DNA from: Halomonas zincidurans B6
GTDB lineage: Bacteria; Pseudomonadota; Gammaproteobacteria; Pseudomonadales; Halomonadaceae
Assembly: GCF_000731955.1 (NCBI RefSeq)
Contig: NZ_JNCK01000001.1
Span: 2,914,001-2,978,000, forward strand
Length of the DNA stretch: 64,000 nucleotides
Direction: 5' to 3'
A program made the translations under genes and the position numbers. This document shows, piece after piece, positions 58,444-64,000 of this stretch. Under the pieces are notes generated by a model. The model made no database searches. It saw only the letters and a list, made by a program, of their open reading frames with translations, and had not been told where the DNA came from. How positions within the stretch are numbered: the first letter of the stretch is position 1; each line of letters begins with the position of its first letter.

Positions 58444-59229
58444 CTAGCCCTTTTCATCAAGATCGTCATGATCGGCGCCATCCAGGTCGCAGGCCTCGGC
58501 CACCGCGGTCGCCAGCGCGGTCGGGGAGGCGCCTCGCGCCACCCTGGGGCGCAGAAAGCCCAGCGTGTCGGCCAGTGTAGCCAAACGCCGACTGGAAACG
58601 ATTAGCGGTTGGTTCAACGCATCCGCACCACACCATCCTGCCAGATGTTCGAGCAGTTCGCCGCTGGTGACCACCAGCGCGGCGTAATCGCCGCTGGCCA
58701 GCAGCCGCTTGCCCGCTTCTTCCGGGGCACGCAACAGGCGCCGGTAGAGCGCCAGTCGGGTCAGCCGCGCGCCGCGTCGGGTCAATTCGTCGGCGAGCCA
58801 TGGGCGACCACCCTCGCCGGCCGCCAGCAGCACTCGCCGAGAACTCAGGCGCTGCAGCGAGGGCAGCGCCAGCAGCGCTTCGCTGGTACTGCCCTGCTCG
58901 CTGGACGGCAGGTGCACGCGAACGTCCAGTTGCTCGTTGAGGACCTGGGCAGTGCCCGCACCCAGCGCATAGAAGCGCGGCCCCAGCGGCAGTTGCGGCC
59001 AGTAGCGGTCGAGCCCCTCGGCCAGGCACCGGGCGGCGAAGGGGCTGGCCACCACCACCCGCTGGAAATTGTCGAAGTCGAGCCAGGCCTGACGCATCGC
59101 CGGCGTCTCGGCGAGCGCCTCCAGACGCATCACGTCGAGCGTTGCGACCTCGACGCCGCGCACCGCCAGCGCCCGGCACAACACCCCGGCGCGCTCGCCG
59201 GGGCGGCTGATCAGCACCCGTGGGCGCAT
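58444..59229 (-). CDS. hemD: Uroporphyrinogen-III synthase
   Basis: A 261-residue enzyme that cyclises hydroxymethylbilane with ring D inversion to uroporphyrinogen III. The family is divergent, but ISRPGERAGVLCRALAVRGV, FDNFQRVVVASPFAARCLAE and YALGAGTAQVL are recognisable, as is ALVVTSGELLEHLAGW. The ATG at 59229 overlaps the hemC stop (TGATG). Identity rests on sequence and on the hemC-hemD-hemX order. Confidence 0.93.
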   Translation of the reverse strand: MRPRVLISRPGERAGVLCRALAVRGVEVATLDVMRLEALAETPAMRQAWLDFDNFQRVVVASPFAARCLAEGLDRYWPQLPLGPRFYALGAGTAQVLNEQLDVRVHLPSSEQGSTSEALLALPSLQRLSSRRVLLAAGEGGRPWLADELTRRGARLTRLALYRRLLRAPEEAGKRLLASGDYAALVVTSGELLEHLAGWCGADALNQPLIVSSRRLATLADTLGFLRPRVARGASPTALATAVAEACDLDGADHDDLDEKG

Positions 59230-60161
59230 CAATCCTCGCCGTAGACCTGGGCGAGAATTTCGCCGGCGCCCTGATCGAGCAATTCCTCGGCGACTCGCAC
59301 GCCGAGGGTCTCGGGCTCGTTGACCGAACCGCGGCCCTCGGCGCGCAGCACTCGCGAGCCGTCGGGCATGCCCACCAGGGCACGCAGCCACAGCGTACGC
59401 CCGCCCTCCTCGAGGATCGCGTGACCGCCGATGGGGACCTGGCAGCCACCTTCGAGGCGGGTGTTCATGGCGCGTTCGGCGCGCACCCGGGTGGCGGTCT
59501 CGGCGTGATCGAGCGGCGCCAGCAGGGCCAGCAGCTCGGGATCGTCGGTACGGCATTCGATGCCCAGCGCGCCCTGGCCGCAGGCCGGCAGGCTGACTTC
59601 GGGAGGCAGTTCGTAGGTGATGCGCGCATCCAGCCCCAGCCGGCGCAGCCCGGAAGTGGCGAGGATGATCGCGTCGAAGTCGCCGGCATCGAGCTTGCCC
59701 AGCCGGGTCTGGACGTTGCCGCGCAGGCTGAGCACCTCGAGATCGGGGCGCGCTTCGCTGATCTGCAGGCCGCGGCGCAGGCTCGAGGTGCCCACCCGGG
59801 CGCCCTCGGGCAACTGCTCGGGAGTCGCATAGCGGTTCGACACGAACGCATCGGTGGGCGCGGCGCCCTCGAGGATCACCGACAGGCCGAGCCCCTCGGG
59901 GAAGTGCATCGGCACGTCCTTCATCGAGTGCACGGCGATATCGGCACGTCCGTCGAGCATGGCGTCCTCGAGCTCCTTGACGAACAGCCCCTTGCCGCCG
60001 ACCTTGGCCAGCGGCGTATCGAGGATCTTGTCGCCCTTGGTGGCCATCGCCACCAGTTCCACGTTCAGCCCCGTGTGCAAGGCCATCAGCCGGTCGCGTA
60101 CGTGTTCGGCCTGCCACATGGCCAGGCGGCTCTTGCGGGTGGCGATTCGCAGGGTCGTCAT
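59229..60161 (-). CDS. hemC: Porphobilinogen deaminase (hydroxymethylbilane synthase)
   Basis: A 310-residue enzyme that joins four porphobilinogens. It starts MTTLRIATRKSRLAMWQAEH at 60161. Asp82 in HSMKDVPMHFPEGL is the catalytic aspartate, RRGLQISEARPDLEV the Arg-rich site, and Cys240 in TRLEGGCQVPIGGHA carries the dipyrromethane cofactor. The length matches E. coli (313). It is divergent from argH. Confidence 0.97.
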   Translation of the reverse strand: MTTLRIATRKSRLAMWQAEHVRDRLMALHTGLNVELVAMATKGDKILDTPLAKVGGKGLFVKELEDAMLDGRADIAVHSMKDVPMHFPEGLGLSVILEGAAPTDAFVSNRYATPEQLPEGARVGTSSLRRGLQISEARPDLEVLSLRGNVQTRLGKLDAGDFDAIILATSGLRRLGLDARITYELPPEVSLPACGQGALGIECRTDDPELLALLAPLDHAETATRVRAERAMNTRLEGGCQVPIGGHAILEEGGRTLWLRALVGMPDGSRVLRAEGRGSVNEPETLGVRVAEELLDQGAGEILAQVYGED

Positions 60162-60428
60162 AGTCGGTACTGGGCTCTCCCGGCACGGCCCCGGCAAGGG
60201 CTCGGTGAAATAGGTTCGATGTTCGGCTCAGCGCTCGCAGACCGAGCAAGAGTGGCGAATCGATCGCCAGCGTATACGGCACACATGGCGTCATCATAAA
60301 GCAGTCGCCAGACAAGGAAAAATCGCCCGCCCGACGGGCCGCGGGCGGACCGCCCGCTCGCCTGATACGCTGACTCTGGTACACTCGGGGCACAACGTTC
60401 TCGTGACCATGCAGGATCCGCAACCCCG
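60162..60428. other. hemC-argH divergent promoter region
   Basis: A 267-nt gap. TACACT at 60380-60385 is a possible -10 for argH, and TATACG sits in a possible hemC promoter near 60270. Neither has a clear -35. No repeats were seen. Confidence 0.4.
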
Positions 60429-61832
60429 ATGAGCCAGCATACCAACCAGTCCTGGGGTGGCCGCTTCAGCGAACCCACCGATGCCTTCGTCGAGCAGTTC
60501 ACCGCCTCGGTGAATTTCGATCGTCGCCTCTATCACCACGACATCCGCGGGTCGATCGCCCATGCCACCATGCTGGCCCGCGTCGACGTACTGACGCTGG
60601 ATGAGCGCGACGCGATCATCCAGGGGCTCAGCGAGGTCGAGCGCGAGATCGAGACCGGCGAGTTTCCCTGGTCGGTGGCACTCGAAGACGTACACATGAA
60701 CATCGAGGCCCGCCTTACCGAAAAGATCGGCATCACCGGCAAGAAACTGCACACCGGGCGCTCGCGCAACGATCAGGTGGCCACCGACATCCGCCTCTAC
60801 CTGCGCGACGAGATCGACGCCATCGACGCCGAGATTGCACGCCTGCGCCGCGCCCTGATCGAGCTGGCCGACGCCGAGGCCGAGACCATCATGCCCGGTT
60901 TCACGCACCTGCAGACCGCCCAGCCGGTGACCTTCGGCCATCACCTGCTGGCCTGGCAGGAGATGGTCGCTCGCGATCATCAGCGGCTGCGCGACTGCCG
61001 CAAGCGCGTCAACGTTATGCCGCTCGGCGCCGCGGCGCTGGCCGGCACCACCTATCCCATCGACCGCCACGTCAGCGCCGAGCTGCTGGGCTTCGAGCGC
61101 CCCGCCGAGAATTCGCTCGACGCGGTCAGCGATCGCGACTTCGCCATCGAGTTCACCGCCTTCGCCAGCCTGCTGCTGATGCATCTATCGCGCATGAGCG
61201 AGGAACTGGTGCTGTGGACCAGCGCGCAGTTCGCCTTCATCGAGCTGCCCGATCGCTTCTGCACCGGCTCATCGATCATGCCGCAGAAGAAGAACCCCGA
61301 CGTGCCCGAGCTGGTGCGCGGCAAGACCGGCCGCGTCTACGGCCACCTGATGAGCCTTTTGACGCTGATGAAGTCGCAGCCGCTGGCCTACAACAAGGAC
61401 AATCAGGAGGACAAGGAGCCGCTGTTCGACACTCTCGACACGGTCAAGGGCTGCCTGCGCGCCTTCGCCGACATGATCCCGTCGATCGAGGCCAAGGCCG
61501 ACAACATGTTTGATGCGGCACGCCGCGGCTTCTCCACCGCCACCGACCTGGCCGACTACCTGGTGCGCAAGGGCGTGGCCTTTCGCGACGCTCACGAGAT
61601 CGTCGGCCAGTCGGTCGCCTATGGGCTCGAGCAGGGCAAGGATCTCTCCGAGATGTCGCTCGACGAGCTCAAGCGCTTCTCGACGAGCATCGAGGACGAC
61701 GTCTTCGCGGTGCTGACCCTCGAGGGCTCGGTGGCCGCGCGCAACCATATCGGCGCCACCGCGCCCGATCAGGTCCGCGCCGCCGCCCAGCGCGCCCGCG
61801 ATGCCCTCGCCGCGCTGGGGGAAGGCCGATGA
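60429..61832 (+). CDS. argH: Argininosuccinate lyase
   Basis: A 467-residue cytosolic enzyme of the fumarase superfamily that splits argininosuccinate to arginine and fumarate. WGGRFSEPTDAFVEQFTASV opens it, HTGRSRNDQVATDIRLYLRD lies near 115 and the signature TGSSIMPQKKNPD with catalytic Ser281 lies at 279-291. The stop overlaps the lptM start by 4 nt. Confidence 0.98.
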   Translation: MSQHTNQSWGGRFSEPTDAFVEQFTASVNFDRRLYHHDIRGSIAHATMLARVDVLTLDERDAIIQGLSEVEREIETGEFPWSVALEDVHMNIEARLTEKIGITGKKLHTGRSRNDQVATDIRLYLRDEIDAIDAEIARLRRALIELADAEAETIMPGFTHLQTAQPVTFGHHLLAWQEMVARDHQRLRDCRKRVNVMPLGAAALAGTTYPIDRHVSAELLGFERPAENSLDAVSDRDFAIEFTAFASLLLMHLSRMSEELVLWTSAQFAFIELPDRFCTGSSIMPQKKNPDVPELVRGKTGRVYGHLMSLLTLMKSQPLAYNKDNQEDKEPLFDTLDTVKGCLRAFADMIPSIEAKADNMFDAARRGFSTATDLADYLVRKGVAFRDAHEIVGQSVAYGLEQGKDLSEMSLDELKRFSTSIEDDVFAVLTLEGSVAARNHIGATAPDQVRAAAQRARDALAALGEGR

Positions 61833-62062
61833 GCGCATTTCGCATCGCCGCACTCGCCATCGCGCTGACCACGCTCGCCCTGCTCAGCGGCTGCGGCCAG
61901 AAAGGCCCGCTGTACATGCCCGGCGACGAGCAGGCCGCCGAGCAGTACGACCCGACCGACGTCTATCCGGCGCAGCCGCCCCAGACGGAAGGAGATGCGG
62001 ACAGCGCCGACGATGGCCCCACCACGAACGGCAACGCCGCCCCAAGCGAGGCCGGAGAGTAA
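61829..62062 (+). CDS. lptM: Small lipoprotein LptM (YifL)
   Basis: A 77-residue lipoprotein. A signal peptide with lipobox LLSGC (Cys22) is followed by GQKGPLYMPGD, the conserved YifL/LptM motif. The acidic tail is low complexity. In E. coli LptM helps mature the LPS translocon LptDE (established). It lies between argH and lysA, as in related genomes, and overlaps argH by 4 nt. Confidence 0.9.
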   Translation: MSAFRIAALAIALTTLALLSGCGQKGPLYMPGDEQAAEQYDPTDVYPAQPPQTEGDADSADDGPTTNGNAAPSEAGE

Positions 62063-62064
62063 GC

Positions 62065-63344
<1,280 letters not shown>

Positions 63345-63345
<1 letters not shown>

Positions 63346-64000
63346 TGCGGGTGCATTTCACCAAGATGCATGGGCTGGGCAATGACTTCATGGTGGTCGA
63401 TCTGGTTACCCAACGCGTGCATTTCGAGCCCGAGCAGATACGCCGCCTGGCCGATCGCCATTTCGGCATCGGCTTCGATCAGCTGCTGCTGGTCGAGCCG
63501 CCGCGCGACCCGGAGCTGGACTTTCGCTATCGCATCTACAACGCCGATGGCGGCGAAGTCGAGAACTGCGGCAACGGCGCGCGCTGTTTCGCGCGCTTCG
63601 TGCGCGACCAGCAGCTGACCCACAAGCGCGAGATTCGCGTCGAGACCCTGGGCGGGCCACTGACCCTGCGCGTGGACGACGACGAGCGCGTCCGCGTCGA
63701 CATGGGCACGCCACGCTTCGACCCGGCGGCGGTGCCGTTCGAGGCCGAGACCGATCTGGCCCGCCATGTCCTGGAGGTCGACGGCGAACGGCTCGAGATC
63801 GGCGTGGTGTCGATGGGCAACCCGCATGCGGTGCTGCGGGTCGACGATCTCGACGCCACCCCGGTGGCCCGGCTGGGGCCGGCCATCGAGCGCCACCCGC
63901 GCTTCCCCCGCCAGGTCAACGCCGGCTTCATGCAGGTCGTGTCGCGCCACGAGATCCGCCTGCGGGTCTTCGAGCGCGGCGCCGGCGAGACGCTGGCCTG
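63345..64000 (+). CDS. dapF: Diaminopimelate epimerase, cut by the window edge
   Basis: The first 218 residues are present. The enzyme converts LL- to meso-diaminopimelate with two cysteines. Cys75 in EVENCGNGARCFARF is the first; the second lies in the GETLAC motif, and the window ends just at GETLA. MRVHFTKMHGLGNDFMVVDL and VSMGNPHAVLRVDDL are diagnostic. The start overlaps the lysA stop by one base (TGATG). Confidence 0.96.

Overview
The window reads as a chromosomal segment of a high-GC gammaproteobacterium, most probably Halomonadaceae (a Halomonas relative). The reasons are the 16S rRNA character, the fused S10-spc-alpha/str/rif ribosomal block, and E. coli- or Pseudomonas-like neighbours (ssb-yajR-uvrA, prlC-yheV, hemCDXY, argH-lptM-lysA-dapF). 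The family assignment is inferred by eye, without a database search. No prophage, insertion sequence or CRISPR array was seen.

Layout. 1-4.7 kb: the 5' end of ssb, a YajR-like MFS transporter and divergent uvrA, whose 3' end runs into heptamer repeats. 4.8-35.8 kb, all on the minus strand: one block of about 31 kb carrying tRNA-Tyr/Gly/Thr, tRNA-Trp-secE-nusG, rplKA, rplJL-rpoBC, rpsLG-fusA-tuf, the S10 operon, the spc operon with secY and rpmJ, and the alpha operon ending in rplQ. 35.9-37.7 kb: birA-coaX. 37.9-38.2 kb: a gutted TonB-dependent receptor gene. 38.3-44.2 kb: an rRNA operon (16S, tRNA-Ile, a wrecked tRNA-Ile copy, tRNA-Ala, 23S, 5S), with promoter and terminator. 44.6-50.6 kb: lldD divergent from an LldR-type regulator that is followed by a DctB/DctD two-component pair. 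50.6-55.8 kb: a YdjM-like membrane protein, a gamma-carbonic anhydrase-like protein, an NSS transporter, and prlC with a small zinc-ribbon protein. 55.9-60.2 kb: hemCDXY on the minus strand. 60.4-64 kb: argH-lptM-lysA-dapF, with dapF cut by the window edge.

How it works together. Most of the window builds the translation and transcription machinery, and its control signals are readable. There are strong sigma70 promoters before rrn, the tRNA cluster, tRNA-Trp/secE, rpsL and rpsJ. There is an L10 leader before rplJ and a hairpin-plus-U-tract attenuator between rplL and rpoB. The most unusual signal lies between rpsJ and rplC. There, about 43 nt copy the domain I segment of this window's own 23S rRNA (nt 292-334), the region bound by ribosomal protein L4. 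L4 (rplD) is encoded two genes downstream. This looks like L4 autoregulation by RNA mimicry, placed inside the operon rather than in the rpsJ leader.

The 23S gene carries two intervening sequences, at the helix 25 and helix 45 positions. The 16S-23S spacer and the uvrA 3' end are filled with 7-nt-period repeats. The metabolic genes give lactate oxidation (lldD/lldR), C4-dicarboxylate sensing (dctBD), haem synthesis (hemC, hemD) and arginine and lysine/diaminopimelate synthesis (argH, lysA, dapF).
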